Assembly (NCBI GenBank): GCA_963773195.1
Contig: CAVZAE010000019.1
Coordinates: forward strand, 1-64,000
Direction of reading: 5' to 3'
Source: CAIWHR01 sp963773195
GTDB lineage: Bacteria; Pseudomonadota; Gammaproteobacteria; Burkholderiales; Casimicrobiaceae
DNA: 64,000 bases
This document shows positions 8,759 through 19,616 of this stretch, in pieces. A model generated the notes under the pieces. That model saw only the letters and a list, made by a program, of their open reading frames with translations, searched no databases and was not told where the DNA came from. A program made the translations under genes and the position numbers. Position 1 is the stretch's first letter; each line of letters opens with the position of its first letter.

Positions 8759-9860
8759 ATGCGACGGGCTCGACGTGCGGTCGTCTTCGTGGCGACCGCC
8801 TTCATCGCGTCGGTGGGTGCGATCGCACCGGCCGGCGCCGGGAAGTTCGGCGACGTGGTCGCGGCGACGCGTGCCGCCCGGGTCCAAGATCTCGCCCGAA
8901 GGGCAACTTCTACCTGCTCGACGCCAATCCCGGTGACACGCGTCACCCAGAGCTTCCGGGTCGTGAACACCGAACGACCACCCGGTCACGGTCGATGATC
9001 GAGGCGGTCGACGCCAGTCACCGGCGACCTCACCGGCGTGCAGCTCAGCCAGCCCGGGAGCGCGAAGGCGCTGACGTCGCGGTGGATCGTCGTCTCGAGC
9101 CCGCAGGTCACGTTGGCGTCCAACGCAGCAGCGCGACGTGCCGTTCACCGTGCACGTGCCCCCGGACGCCACGCCCGGCCAGTACCTCGCGGCAGTGAGC
9201 GCATCGGTGCCGTTGTCGGCCGACGACACGAAGGCGGCGCGCCCGGCCGCCGGGCAAGGCCGGCTTCTCGATGGCCGTGCGCTTCCAGCGGGGCATCGCG
9301 GTCGAGGTCGACGTTCCCGGCCCGCGGGCGCCGAACCTCGACGGTGAGCGGCGCCGAGCCGAAGGCCACGCCGAACGGCGTCGAGCTCGGCGTGCACATC
9401 GCGAACACCGGCAACGCCTTCGCGCACGGCAACGGCGTCATCCGGGTCGCCGACACCAATACGGACTATCTCGTTCAAGATCGACACGTTCGTGTCGGGC
9501 ACGGCGATCGTCTACCCGATGCCGTGGACGAAGACCGTCGTGCCCGGCACGCATCACGTCGAGGTCGACCTGACCTACGAAGGCGGGCGCCGAACGACGC
9601 TGGAGCGGCACGGTCGTCATCGCGGGCGCGGCGCAGAGCCAGCTCGAGAACGCGCTACGGAACGTGACGGTCCGCGGTCACGGATCCGGGCGTGAATCCG
9701 CTGCTCATCCTCGCGGGCGCGCTCTTCGTGGTCCTGGTGGCCGCGGCGGTAGTCGTGAGGCGGCGAAGCCGGGCCTCCGGCCCCGTCAACTATCGCGCAC
9801 GTTTGACCGATGAGACCGCGGTGGTCGGTGCTCCGAGCGCCGCCGCCGACATCGGACATG
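8759..9860 (+). CDS. DUF916-like surface protein with C-terminal membrane anchor (A)
   Basis: Signal peptide (RRARRAVVFVATAFIASVGAIAPAGA), binding site gggagg at 8746-8751. The mature region, read through several frameshifts, contains SKISPEGNFYLLDANPGD, then LTSRWIVVSSPQVTLASN and PFTVHVPPDATPGQYLAAV. That is the DUF916 (WxL-interacting) signature of a Trp strand followed by an extracytoplasmic VPxDAxPGxY. An Ig-like second domain follows (VELGVHIANTGNAFAHG). A final hydrophobic helix (NPLLILAGALFVVLVAAAVVVRR) anchors it. The end is near 9860, perhaps overlapping the next start. It probably tethers the WxL-like protein to the surface. Confidence 0.6.
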
Positions 9861-11829
9861 AGGCGACGATCGCGCTCCTCGTGGGCGTCACTGCTGTATT
9901 TCTCGTCGCGGCGCGACCCGTCGCCGCGGAACCGAGCGCGCCCGGAACCACCGCCGCCGCGTCCGCCTCGTCCGCAACCACGGTTCCCGCGGACGCGCTC
10001 GGCCTCTCGCTCGCGCAAGTCACCGGTTCCGGTCTCGCGGTGACGCTCGATCCGGGCGCGTCCGAAGAGCACGACCTCGTCGTGTCGAACCACACCGCGA
10101 ACCTCCGCCTCGACGTCAAGCTCACCGCGACCGACGCGACCGGCAATCTCGGGACCGCGGCCGCGTCGTGGCTCGCGTTCGGCGACGACGCGATCCAACT
10201 CGATCCGCACGCGGCGGTCACCGTCCCGATGACGATCGCGGTGCCGCACGACACGCAGCCGGAATCGGCACTCGCGCACGTCAGCGCGACGGTGGAGAGC
10301 GCGGTCGCCGCGGCCGACGGCAGCCCGGTCGCCGGAACCGCGAATCAGACATTCCCGGTTTCGATCGACGTGCGCGGCACGCCGACCGCGCAGATCGCGA
10401 TCGCCGACGTGCATCGCGTCGATCAAGGTTCACGCCACCAGCTCGCGGTCGTGCTGCGCAACTTCGGTGTGCAAGGTGCGCAGGTCACCGGACACGTGCG
10501 CGTCGCAGGCGACAAGCCGCAGACGCTGCCGTTCCACGCCGACCTTGCAGCAAGTCGCGATACGACCGTCAACCTCGACTGGAACGCTCCACCGGAGGGA
10601 ACGGCGAGCGACATCGCAGTAGATCTCGAATACGGCGGAGGCAACGTGGCGTCCTGGTCGTCGCGGCTCGGAGGCGCGGCGACCGATCTCTCGCCACCGA
10701 CCACCGCCGGTCCGACACCCACCAGTCCAATCGCCTCGGACTCGTCGGCGACGTCGAACGCGGCAACCGCCGCGTCCGGCAAGCCGTGGTGGAAGCAACC
10801 GATCGTGACAGTGCTCGCGATCCTCGCCCTTCTGGGCGCGGCGTTGTGGTTCGGATTCGAGATGCGAGCGTCGAGCCGCCGTCGGGAGTGGATGCCCGCG
10901 GCGGGACGGAGCCTCGGTCCGCCGGGATGGGTCCCGGCCGCGAGCGACGAGTCCGTCGACCTCGCCAAGCAACTGGTACGGCTCACCGATGTGATCGTCC
11001 AGCTCGTCGAGACACATCGCGACGAGCAGGACATCGTGGGCGAACGAGCGCGGGCGCGCAGCCCGAACTTCGAAACCGACGAGCTGCAGTCGGCGCGCGC
11101 CGGCCCGGCCCCGCCGGTTCAACCCGCGCTGCCGTTCACGGAACAACTCATCGGGTCTCGCTCGGCGTCGGTGACGCCGGGCGAATCGGCGCGTCCGGAA
11201 CCCTTGGCGGAGCCGGTGGCCGAGTCGCCGTTGGTCGAGGAGCCGTTGGTCGAGGAGCCGGTGGCCGAGGAGCAGTTGGCCGAGGAGCAGTTGGTCGAGT
11301 CGCCGGTCGTCGAGTTGGTTGTTGCCGAGCCCGTCGTGGACGAACTGGTCGAAGCCCTGGTCGTGGAGGAGCCCGTCGTCGAGGCCCCGCCCGTCCTCGA
11401 AGCGTTGCCGGCCGAGGCGCCGGTTGTCGAGGAGCCGGTTGTCGAGGAGCCGGTCGAGGCGGTCGTCGACCCGCGCGCCGCGATGATGGAACGGCTCGTG
11501 CAGCTCGACCGCGAACGACGCCGACTGCGCGAGTGGATGGACGCCGAAGAAGCCGAAGCCGGCATCGAGCCGCCCGGCGGAGACGCCATGAGCTCGGATG
11601 CTCCCGACTCCGGGGCCGACGTCGTGAGCGACGTCGATCACGCACTGGCCGAGCTGCTCGGCGCATTGACCGAAGCGGTCGATCGGCTCACCCGCCGGAT
11701 CGACGCGCTGGAGGCCGTGTGGGCCGCTGCGTCTCGCCGCCCGATTTCGATTCCGACCCGTTCGCGTGGCCGACCGAAGCCGAGCTCGGGCGCTACCTGG
11801 CCGATCGCGCGCCCGGCGACAACTGCTGA
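9858..11829 (+). CDS. DUF916-like surface protein with long acidic cytoplasmic tail (B)
   Basis: The start is uncertain; the ATG at 9858 plus one shift gives a signal helix (TIALLVGVTAVFLVAARPVAA). The outer part has SWLAFGDDAIQLDPHAAVTVPMT and VPHDTQPESALAHVSATVE, the DUF916 pattern, then a second beta domain (HQLAVVLRNFGVQGAQVTGH). A span (TVLAILALLGAALWFGFEM, about 10,810-10,865) is followed by a cytoplasmic tail with PVVEEP-type repeats and a predicted coiled coil (MMERLVQLDRERRRLREWMD; ALTEAVDRLTRRIDALEAV). A frameshift near 11,722 leads to the end, GRYLADRAPGDNC. The large inner tail is unlike Firmicutes DUF916 proteins. Confidence 0.6.
11191..11470 (+). repeat. Val/Glu/Pro-rich in-gene repeat
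   Basis: About 280 bases of degenerate 18-27-base units (ggtcgaggagccg and variants) encode VVEEPV/VAEEQL repeats in the cytoplasmic tail of the surface protein. Confidence 0.75.
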
Positions 11830-14157
11830 CGCTCGGGCGTCATCACCGTCGAGCAACGCGACGGCGGCGCGCTTGTCGAGGTACTCGTTCCAGTTGCCGC
11901 ACTTCGGTGACTGCACGCACGACGGGCAACCGTCGTCGCACGAGCACGCGGTGATGAGATCGAGCGTTGCGCGTGCGTGGCGCGTCGCCGCTTCGAACGC
12001 GAGCTCGGCGATGCCGGCGCCACCGGGATAGCCGTCGTAGACGAAGATCGTCGGTTGCCCGGTCTGCGGATGCAGCGCCATCGAGACGCCGCCGACGTCC
12101 CAGCGGTCGCAGATCGTGAACAGCGGCAGCATCCCGATCAGTCCGTGTTCGGCGGCGTGCACCGCGCCGACGATCTCGGACGCGTGCGATGCCGGCGCGG
12201 TCGACGACCTCGGGCGGAATCGTGTACCAGCACGCGCGTGTCACGAGCGATCGCTCGGGCAGGTCGAGCTCGCGCACTTCGATGACGCTGTTGGTCGATA
12301 TCTGCTTGCGCTGGAACGCGACGACCTGATTGCGGACCTCGACGGTCCCGAGGTGCACGATCGCGTCGCCCAACGGTGCGAACGCGTCCTCACTCACGAT
12401 CGTGATGTCGGTCGTGGTGCGCGCCTGGGTGTACTCGTCGGCGTCGTCGTACGGCTCGAGGATCGCGATGTGTTCGTCGCAGTCGAGCCGCTCGACGCGG
12501 AACTGGCGACCTTGATGGAGGTACACCGCGTCCGGGATGTGCGACGGAGAACACGCGGGCGTCGTCGACGGTGCCGATCGTGCGCTCGCTCTCGATGTCG
12601 AGGAGCCGGTACTCGACCGACGAACCACTGCGGAGCCCGACGTCGCGCGCGGGGGAGTGACCGCCCGACCAGTACATGACCCCGCCGCGCGGTGTGAGCG
12701 CGTCGGCGTGCACGAGTTCGCGCACCGCGTCGTCGAGTCCGGGACCGAACCATCGCTCGTCGTCGGGCGTGAGCGGCATCTCGTTCGCCGCGCACGCGAC
12801 CTGGGCGCGAACGATGAACGGGTTCTGCGGATTGACGACCGCCCGCTCGGGCGCGCGCCGCGTCAACTCGCTCGGGTGCGCGGCGTACCACTGGTCGAGT
12901 TGGTCGTCGCCCGCGACGAGGACCGCGGCGGAACGCCGACCGGTGCGACCGGCACGTCCGGCCTGTTGCCACATCGACGCGAGCGTGCCGGGAAATCCGT
13001 TGAGCACGACCGCGTCGAGACCGCCGATGTCGATGCCGAGCTCGAGCGCGTTGGTCGCCGCGATGCCGAGCAGGCGTCCGCTCGAGAGATCGACCTCGAG
13101 CGCGCGCCGCTCCTCGGGGAGATAGCCGGCCCGATACGCGGCGACGCGATCCGCGAGGTCGGGTGCGACCGCGGCCAGGCGGCGGCGCGCGTACTGCGCG
13201 ACGACCTCGGCCCCCCGCCGGCTCCGCGTGAACGCGAGGGTCTGATGACCCGAACGCACGAAGCGGGTCATGAGCTCGGCGGTCTCGATGTTCGCCGACG
13301 CCCGCGCGCCCGAGTGCGCGTCGAGGAGCGGGCGTTGCCAGCACGCGAGCACCCGTTCGGCGCGTGGTGATGCGTCGTCGACGATCTCTTCGACCGTCGA
13401 GACCGCACAGCGCGCTCGCGAGCTCGCCGGGATTGCCGATCGTCGCGCTCGCGAAGAAGAACGTGGGATCCGAGCCGTAGTGCTCGCACAGTCGGCGCAG
13501 GCGGCGCAGCACGTGGGCGACGTGCGATCCGAAGATCCCGCGCAACGTGTGCAGCTCGTCGACGACGACGTACTGCAGCCGCATGAGGAACGTGGCCCAC
13601 CGTTTGTGCGACGGGAGGATGCCCATGTGCAGCATCTCGGGATTCGTCAGCACCACGTTCGCGTTCTTGCGCGCCCACGCGCGGTCGTCGCCGGCGGTGT
13701 CGCCGTCGTAGGTGACCGCGCGCAGGCCCGGTACGAGCCACGAGCGCAGCGCGCGCAGCTGATCCTGCGCGAGCGCCTTGGTGGGAAACAGCAGGAGCGC
13801 GGTGTCGCGATTGCCTTCGACGACCGACGACACGATCGGCGCCTGGTAACAGAGCGACTTGCCCGACGCCGTTCCGGTCGCGACGACGACCGACCGCCGG
13901 GCGCGCAGCGCGTCGATCGCGGCCGCCTGGTGCGCGTACAAGCCCGGAATACCGCGCGCCGCGATACGGGCCTCGACTTCGGGATGCAGAGGTGCGGTGA
14001 GCGCCTGGTAGCGCGCCGGACGTTCCGGCAGCACCTCCCGGTGGACGCAGCGACCGAGCAGTTCCGGATCGGCCGCGAGCTCGTCGAGCGCCGCACGCGC
14101 GTCTACGGACTCGGGCTCCAGTGGCATCGATCCGAGCGTACCGATCGGCTGCGCCAC
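11793..14157 (-). CDS. DEAD/DEAH helicase with DUF1998 zinc domain (MrfA/YprA-like)
   Basis: Superfamily 2 DNA helicase, homologous to Rv3649 and related to Bacillus MrfA, which acts in mitomycin-type damage repair. N-terminal HQAAAIDALRARRSVVV holds the Q-like region. Motif I is ATGTASGKSLCYQ, motif II VVVDELHT, motif III FASATIGNP. In the second RecA domain are GIAATNALELGIDIGGLDAV and motif VI QQAGRAGRTGR. The C-terminus has the four-cysteine cluster CSCDDGCPSCVQSPKCGN. Frameshifts lie near 13,395, 12,535 and 12,195, and one near the end leaves the stop at 11,793, 11,843 or 11,638. The gene is convergent with the surface protein. Confidence 0.85.
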
Positions 14158-14172
14158 GAACGAGAACCCGTG

Positions 14173-15089
14173 TCAGTGCGGTGCCTCGACTACTGCGTCG
14201 TCGCGGAAGTCGGCGAAGAGGCCTTGCGCACCGGCGCCGAGGCCGAGACAACCGCCGCCTGTGTACGGCATCGTGATGTTCTGGATCTGGTCGGGGTTGA
14301 GCGAGAACGCCACCCGGCCCAGCCGGTACAGGTCCTGCATGCCGATGCCGTCGAGTTGCGCGTGCCGTCCGAGCAGGGCGAGCAGTTTGAACTCGCCCGG
14401 CGCGTTCTGCATCTGCGCCCGCAGCTGACGCATCGCGTCGAGGATCAAGATCCCCTGATTGTGCGTGCGAACGATGTCGCTCGTCGGGAAGTCGTGGCGG
14501 TCGCGCGAGAACGACAGCGCCTGTGTCCCGCTCATGTGGGTCTTGCCGGGACTGAAGTACGCGCCCGAGAACGTGTCGTGCATCTGCATCGGCACGTTGA
14601 CGTCGACGCCACCGATGCCGTCGACCAGGCCCGTGAAGCCCGGCGAAGTCGACGTCGACGACGTACGAGATCTGCACGCCGACGAGACCGCCGACATCGT
14701 TGGCCTGCGCAGCGGGGTCCGCGTGTATTGCCGACGTTGATCTTGTCGCCGTTCCAGCACGTGTCGCGTGGATGTCGATCATCGTCGCTTGATGCTTCGC
14801 CGGGTTCACGCCGAGCACGTGGAGCGCGTCGCCGCGTGCACCGCCGACTCCCGGACGCGAGTCGTTGCCGACCAACAGGATGAAGAACGGCGCACTCGGA
14901 CCACCACCGACGCGATCTGCGGCCGCCGTCGGTGTCAGCTTCTCGACGCGGAGATACGTGGCGCCTGATGCGAGCGGAACGTGGATTCCCGCCATCCACG
15001 CCGCGAAGATCGCCGACGCACGCGAGCATGAGCGCCGTCGTCGCGCCCGCGAGCGCGAGCAGCACGCGCTTCGTCCTGCGTCCGATCAC
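14173..15089 (-). CDS. LytR-CpsA-Psr (LCP) family protein
   Basis: Probable phosphotransferase that attaches glycopolymers to peptidoglycan or arabinogalactan on the outer face of the membrane. The N-terminus is basic plus one span (VIGRRTKRVLLALAGATTALMLA). The LCP core reads FFILLVGNDSRPG, ALHVLGVNPAKHQATMIDI, and after shifts DFAGLHGLVDGIGGVDVNVP, with GKTHMSGTQALSFSRDRHDF carrying the Arg/Asp residues of the family. Frameshifts at about 15,010, 14,800-14,720 and 14,635. The GTG at 15,089 overlaps the stop of the upstream lipoprotein (GTGA). It is normally located outside the membrane. Confidence 0.8.
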
Positions 15090-15737
15090 GGCTTCGTCCC
15101 TCCGGTCGCGGTTGTCGTCGTCGTGCGTGCGGTCGATTTGCGGATCGCGGTGACCCGGTACGCGGTCACGAGCCACGTCTTTCCGGTCGGCGCGAACGTC
15201 AGCTCGATGTGGCGATGGATCTGCAACGGGCCCGTGTCGCCGGTTGCCTTCAGGTCGATGTCGAAGTCGGTCGCGAGGTACATGACCTCACCGAGCTTTC
15301 CTTCGAGCGTCGACATGTGCACGGGCGTGGCTTTGGTCGTGAGGTTCGTCACCGTTCCGACCGAGACGTCTGTCAGCGCGCGCGGCATCGGGACCGGTGG
15401 CGCCCGGCTTCACGCCGGCGTCGAACAACGCGCCGTACCCCGTACCGACCTTGCCGGTCTTGAGTGGCGCGAACACTGCGTTGTCGATGTACGACTGTGC
15501 GACCCCGAGCACCGCCTTGCCCGTTGCCGGGTCGATCGGATTCGCCGGACCCGCGCTTTCGACGTCGACGCTGCCGACTTTCAGCACGGACGTCTTCACC
15601 GCGAGGACCTTGGGCGTCGTGACGCCGGACTTGCTGTTGTGTTTGCTCCCACCGCCGCACGCGGCGAGCGCAAGGGAGAGCGCGAGCACGATGGCACCCG
15701 CGCTGAATGATCGAAGAGAGAACGGCACAGGTGTCAT
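15086..15737 (-). CDS. Putative lipoprotein
   Basis: Signal with lipobox (GAIVLALSLALAACGGGSK), so probably a diacylated lipoprotein anchored outside the membrane. The mature part has SVLKVGSVDVESAGPANPID, then a domain whose strands include TNLTTKATPVHMSTLEGKLG and HIELTFAPTGKTWLVTAYRV. A frameshift lies near 15,390. I do not recognise the domain. Overlap with the LCP gene suggests it works in the same wall-ligation step or is an accessory to it. Confidence 0.6.
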
Positions 15738-15787
15738 CTTCTCATCCGCGCGGCGCTAGCCTCGGAACCTGAGTAGGAGGCTTTCGC

Positions 15788-16165
15788 GTGCCAATGCGAA
15801 AATTCGTCGAGAAGTTCACAAAGCCGGTCGACGAGCAGGACCGTGAGCAGTTGGTCACGTGGTCCACGGAGCGTGGCGGAACGCCGATAGACGGCTTGCA
15901 ACTTCGACAGCCCGTACGGATCGCCGGCGAGATTCGTTCTGTGCGCATCGTTCCTCGTGCGGGTGCGGCTTCACTCGAGGCGACGGTACAAGACGGGCGC
16001 GGCAGCGTTACCGCGGTGTTCCTCGGTCGGCGCAAGATCGCCGGCCTTTCCCCCGGACGCCGCGTCCTGCTCGACGGCGTTGTGACGAAGCACAAGTCTT
16101 CGAACAGCGGGAGCGGCACTGGCAACGATTGCCTGATGTACAACCCCGTGTATCAGCTCTTGTGA
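15788..16165 (+). CDS. OB-fold nucleic-acid-binding-like protein
   Basis: Intact 125 residues with a GTG start and binding site taggagg at 15,774-15,780. The core (PVRIAGEIRSVRIVPRAG; LEATVQDGRGSVTAVFLGRR; PGRRVLLDGVV) is the OB-fold pattern of the short actinobacterial proteins usually found beside trkA genes. There is no catalytic motif. The function is unknown; the neighbourhood suggests a link with the potassium module on the other strand. Confidence 0.7.
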   Translation: MPMRKFVEKFTKPVDEQDREQLVTWSTERGGTPIDGLQLRQPVRIAGEIRSVRIVPRAGAASLEATVQDGRGSVTAVFLGRRKIAGLSPGRRVLLDGVVTKHKSSNSGSGTGNDCLMYNPVYQLL

Positions 16166-16174
16166 AGCTGTCTC

Positions 16175-16843
16175 TCAGCCGCCGGTAAGGATCTGGCGCA
16201 CGTCGTCCTCGGAGTCGCTCGTCACCATCGCGAGCACTTCGTCGCCGGATTCGAACACCGTGTCGCCGCGTGGCATCACGACGTGCTCGCCGCGCACGAC
16301 CGCAACGATCGTGGCGTCGCGCGGGATGTCGAGATCGCGGATCGCCTTGTCGACGACCGGTGCGTTCTCGGCGAGCGTCACCTCGACGAGGCGGACGTTG
16401 CCGCCTTCGAACTGCAGGATGCGCACGAGCCGCCCGACCGACACTGCTTCTTCGACCAGCGCGGTGATGAGGTGCGGGGTCGACACCGAGAGGTCGACGC
16501 CCCAGTTCTCGTTGAAGAGCCACTCGTTCTTCGGGTGGTTCACGCGCGCCACGACGCGCGGGACGCCGAACTCCTGCTTCGAGAGCAGTGAGATGACGAG
16601 GTTGTCCTCGTCGTCGCCGGTGGCCGCGACGACGACGTCGCAGCGTTCGAGCCCGGCGATCCGCAACGACGCGACTTCACACGCGTCGGCGACGATCCAC
16701 TCGACGCCTTCGGTCGCGTGCGGCTGCACGCGCTGGACGACGTCCTGGCTCCGCTCGATCACCAGCACTTCGTGGCCGGTTGCGACGAGGTCGTTCGCGA
16801 TGAACACCCCGACATTGCCCGCGCCCGCGATCGCGACCCGCAT
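16175..16843 (-). CDS. TrkA-type potassium channel regulatory subunit (second)
   Basis: Intact 222-residue RCK protein. The N-terminal Rossmann domain has GAGNVGVFI for NAD(H) binding, an acidic end of strand two (VIERS), and DDEDNLVISLLSKQEFG. The C-terminal RCK_C domain reads VRLVEVTLAENAPVVDKAI and PRGDTVFESGDEVLAMV. It gates potassium uptake in the cytoplasm. It is the CeoC partner of the upstream CeoB-like gene, whose stop overlaps this ATG. Confidence 0.88.
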   Translation of the reverse strand: MRVAIAGAGNVGVFIANDLVATGHEVLVIERSQDVVQRVQPHATEGVEWIVADACEVASLRIAGLERCDVVVAATGDDEDNLVISLLSKQEFGVPRVVARVNHPKNEWLFNENWGVDLSVSTPHLITALVEEAVSVGRLVRILQFEGGNVRLVEVTLAENAPVVDKAIRDLDIPRDATIVAVVRGEHVVMPRGDTVFESGDEVLAMVTSDSEDDVRQILTGG

Positions 16844-17503
16844 CAGTCGCCGCCTCCCGACTCGATGTGCTTTTGGAGCTCGTCGAGCCCGTCCATCTCG
16901 GAGACGAACACGAGGACGTCTCCCTCCTGGCCGATGAGGTCGGCGGTGACGACCTGGGCCTTGCCGAACCGGGTCACCGCGGTCAACCAGAAGCGTCCCG
17001 GGCGATTGAGCTTGGCGAGCTTCTTTCCGACGGCGCTGGTCGGGATCGTGCGCTCGACGAGACCGATGCGACCGGTCGGATCGACCCAGTCGTGACTGGT
17101 CTCACCGGGGAGCAGCCTGCGCAGCACCTGGTCGGTGGTCCAGGCGACGGTGGCGACCGTGGGGATGCCCAGACGTTGGTAGATGAGTGCGCGCCGCGGG
17201 TCGTAGATGCGGGCGACGACGTGCTCGATTCCGTAGGTCTCGCGCGCGATGCGAGCGCAGAGGATGTTCGAGTTGTCGCCGTTCGTCACAGAGGCGAAAG
17301 CACCGGCTTGTTCGATCCCGGCCTGCGCGAGGTGGTCGCGATCGAAGCCGAAGCCGACGACGGTCGTGCCGGAGAAGTCCGGTCCCAGGCGGCGAAAGGC
17401 GCGGGCATTCTTGTCGACGACCGCGACACGTGTGGCCGGAGTTCAGGAGGGCGCCGGCCAGCTCGCTGCCGACCCGACCGCATCCGATGACGACGACGTG
17501 CAA
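16843..17503 (-). CDS. TrkA-type potassium channel regulatory subunit (first)
   Basis: Rossmann start HVVVIGCGRVGSELAGALL, then a frameshift near 17,432. Corrected reading continues VAVVDKNARAFRRLG, DFSGTTVVGFGFD, and an RCK domain ending in FVSEMDGLDELQKHIESGGGD. The CeoB homologue in the CeoB-CeoC pair. It overlaps the next gene by one base. No TrkH/TrkG pore gene is in view; the divergent KimA-like permease is the nearest transporter. Confidence 0.85.
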
Positions 17504-17640
17504 GATCGGCCTCCCTGTCCCAAGCAGTGACGGCGGATGCTACGAGGTTCGTGGCCGATCGCGTGAAACCGAGTGCGGGGTTCACGGCGCCGGCGATGGC
17601 ATGCTGGCGGCCGAACTCTCCGAGCGTAGACGGGACGACT

Positions 17641-19548
17641 GTGCTCGACAGCTTGAAACGCGTACTCGTGGGGCGCCCGTTGGCGACCTCCGAGCAAGAA
17701 CATCAACGGATCATCAAGACGATCGCGCTCGCGGTCTTTTCGTCCGACGCCATCTCGTCGACGGCCTACGCAACCCAGGAGATCCTGCTCGTCGTCGCGG
17801 TGGCGCCGTCGACCCTCGCTCTCGGGCTCTCGAAGCTCGTGCCGATCTCGATCGTCGTCGCCCTGTTGCTCGCGATCGTGGTCACGTCGTACCGCCAGAC
17901 GATCTTCGCCTATCCGAGCGGCGGCGGTTCCTATGTCGTCAGCCGCGAGAACCTCGGCGCGACCGCGTCTCAGGTCGCGGGCGCCTCACTGCTCGTCGAC
18001 TACATCCTCACCGTTGCGGTGTCGGTGTGTGCCGGCGTGCGCGCGGTCACGTCGATTCCCCAGCTGAACGCGCTGACGAACGAGCGTGTGTTGCTGTGTC
18101 TCGTGGCGATCGCGTTGATCACGCTTGCGAACCTGCGCGGGATCAAGGAGTCGGGCCGGATCTTCGCGTTGCCTACTTATCTGTACATCGTCATGCTCAC
18201 CGGCCTCGTCGTCTGGGGTCTGGCGCACGAGTTCAGTCTCTTCGGGCTGCACCCGTTCCCGACGATCTCGTTTTTCAACGTGACCAAGGATCTTCCTCCG
18301 GCCCAGATCGCGGAGTTGCACAAGCAACTGGGCATCGGGGCCACGACCGCCGGCACGTTGGGCTTGTTCACGCTGCTCCGGGGTTTCTCCTCGGGCGCGG
18401 TTGCACTCACCGGAGTCGAGGCCATCTCGAACGGCGTTCCCGCATTCCAACGCAACGAGTCGCGCAACGCGGCGATCACGCTCGTCTGGATGGGGGTGAT
18501 CCTCGGGGGGCTCTTCCTCGGTGTTTCCGTGCTGGCGCATCACTTGCAGCCGATCCCGCTCGAGACCGGCGAGTCGGTGTTCTCGCAGATGGGCCGCACC
18601 GTCTTCGGCTCGGGGTTCCTGTACTACGTCCTGCAGGCATCGACCGCCCTGATCCTCACGTTGGCCGCGAACACGGCGTATGCCGACTTCCCGAGGCTGT
18701 CGTCGATCATCGCCCGCGACGGCTACCTCCCGCGACAGCTCGCGAACCGCGGCGACCGCCTCGTCTTCAGCAACGGCGTGCTCGTGCTCGCGATCGCGGC
18801 CGGAACGCTCGTGGTGATCTTCGGCGGCAACGAGACGAAGCTCATCCCGTTGTATGCAGTCGGCGTGTTCACGTCGTTCACGCTGTCGCAGACAGGAATG
18901 GTGCGGCACCATCAGAAGGAACACGAACCCGGTTGGCGCCGCAACATCGCGATCAACGCCGTTGGCGCGACCGCGACGTTCATCGTTCTCATCATCATCG
19001 CGACGACGAAGTTCACGAGGGGTGCGTGGGTATCGATCGTCGTCGTGCTCGTCGTCATCTCGTTGTTCCGCGCGATTCACTCGCACTACGCGCGCGTCGC
19101 CGAGAGTTTGAAGGTGAGCGCCGACTTCAAGCCGCGCCGGATGAACCACACCGTCGTGGTCCTCGTCGGCACCGTGCACCGCGGGGTGCTCGAGGCGTTG
19201 GCCTACGCGCGATCGCTGCAGCCGAATCGGCTCCTCGCGGTCACGGTCGTGTCCGACGAGGAGGAGCAGGAGAGGATCGAACGGCAGTGGGCCGAGCGCA
19301 AGATCGACGTGCCGCTCGAGATCGTGCACTCGCCGTACCGTGAGCTCTCGCGACCGATCCTGCGCTTCATCGACGAGCTCGACGCCCGTTACGAGAACGA
19401 CATCATCACGGTTGTGGTGCCCGAGTTCGTCGTGGGCTCGTGGTGGGGTCAGCTCCTCCACAACCAGAGCGCGCTGATGCTGAAGGGCCGCCTGCTCTTC
19501 CGCAAGGGCACCGTCGTGACATCGGTTCCGTACCACCTCAAGGACTGA
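17641..19548 (+). CDS. APC-superfamily permease, KimA-like potassium importer
   Basis: Intact over 635 residues from the GTG at 17,641; an in-frame ATG at 17,527 would add a poor N-terminus. It starts VLDSLKRVLVGRPLATSEQEHQR, then about twelve membrane spans. FSSDAISSTAYATQEI and YPSGGGSYVVSRENLG are conserved in the KimA (YdaO) branch of the APC superfamily. A cytoplasmic domain from about residue 500 has HTVVVLVGTVHRGVLEALAYA, a USP-like fold as in KimA. KimA is a high-affinity proton/potassium symporter. Potassium as substrate is inferred from the family and from the adjacent divergent TrkA pair; an amino-acid permease remains possible. Confidence 0.75.
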   Translation: MLDSLKRVLVGRPLATSEQEHQRIIKTIALAVFSSDAISSTAYATQEILLVVAVAPSTLALGLSKLVPISIVVALLLAIVVTSYRQTIFAYPSGGGSYVVSRENLGATASQVAGASLLVDYILTVAVSVCAGVRAVTSIPQLNALTNERVLLCLVAIALITLANLRGIKESGRIFALPTYLYIVMLTGLVVWGLAHEFSLFGLHPFPTISFFNVTKDLPPAQIAELHKQLGIGATTAGTLGLFTLLRGFSSGAVALTGVEAISNGVPAFQRNESRNAAITLVWMGVILGGLFLGVSVLAHHLQPIPLETGESVFSQMGRTVFGSGFLYYVLQASTALILTLAANTAYADFPRLSSIIARDGYLPRQLANRGDRLVFSNGVLVLAIAAGTLVVIFGGNETKLIPLYAVGVFTSFTLSQTGMVRHHQKEHEPGWRRNIAINAVGATATFIVLIIIATTKFTRGAWVSIVVVLVVISLFRAIHSHYARVAESLKVSADFKPRRMNHTVVVLVGTVHRGVLEALAYARSLQPNRLLAVTVVSDEEEQERIERQWAERKIDVPLEIVHSPYRELSRPILRFIDELDARYENDIITVVVPEFVVGSWWGQLLHNQSALMLKGRLLFRKGTVVTSVPYHLKD

Positions 19549-19568
19549 CCTTTGGCCGAGCCCGAGGA

Positions 19569-19597
19569 TTGACTTTTGGGGCGCCAAAACTTATATT
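19569..19597 (+). promoter_or_regulatory. Sigma-70 promoter with MntR/DtxR-like operator in the spacer
   Basis: The -35 TTGACT (19,569-19,574) and -10 TATATT (19,592-19,597) are separated by exactly 17 bases. The spacer holds an imperfect palindrome, ttttggggcgccaaaa (19,574-19,589), of the kind bound by DtxR/MntR dimers. The first downstream gene is a DtxR-family repressor, so metal-dependent autoregulation is likely. Confidence 0.7.
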
Positions 19598-19616
19598 GTC
19601 GGCCATCGAAGCCGAG

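Noticed and set aside
9692..12031. One 779-residue protein
   Set aside because: It runs from the membrane anchor of one DUF916-like protein into the signal peptide and body of the next because of a frameshift, and its last part overruns the true end at 11,829.
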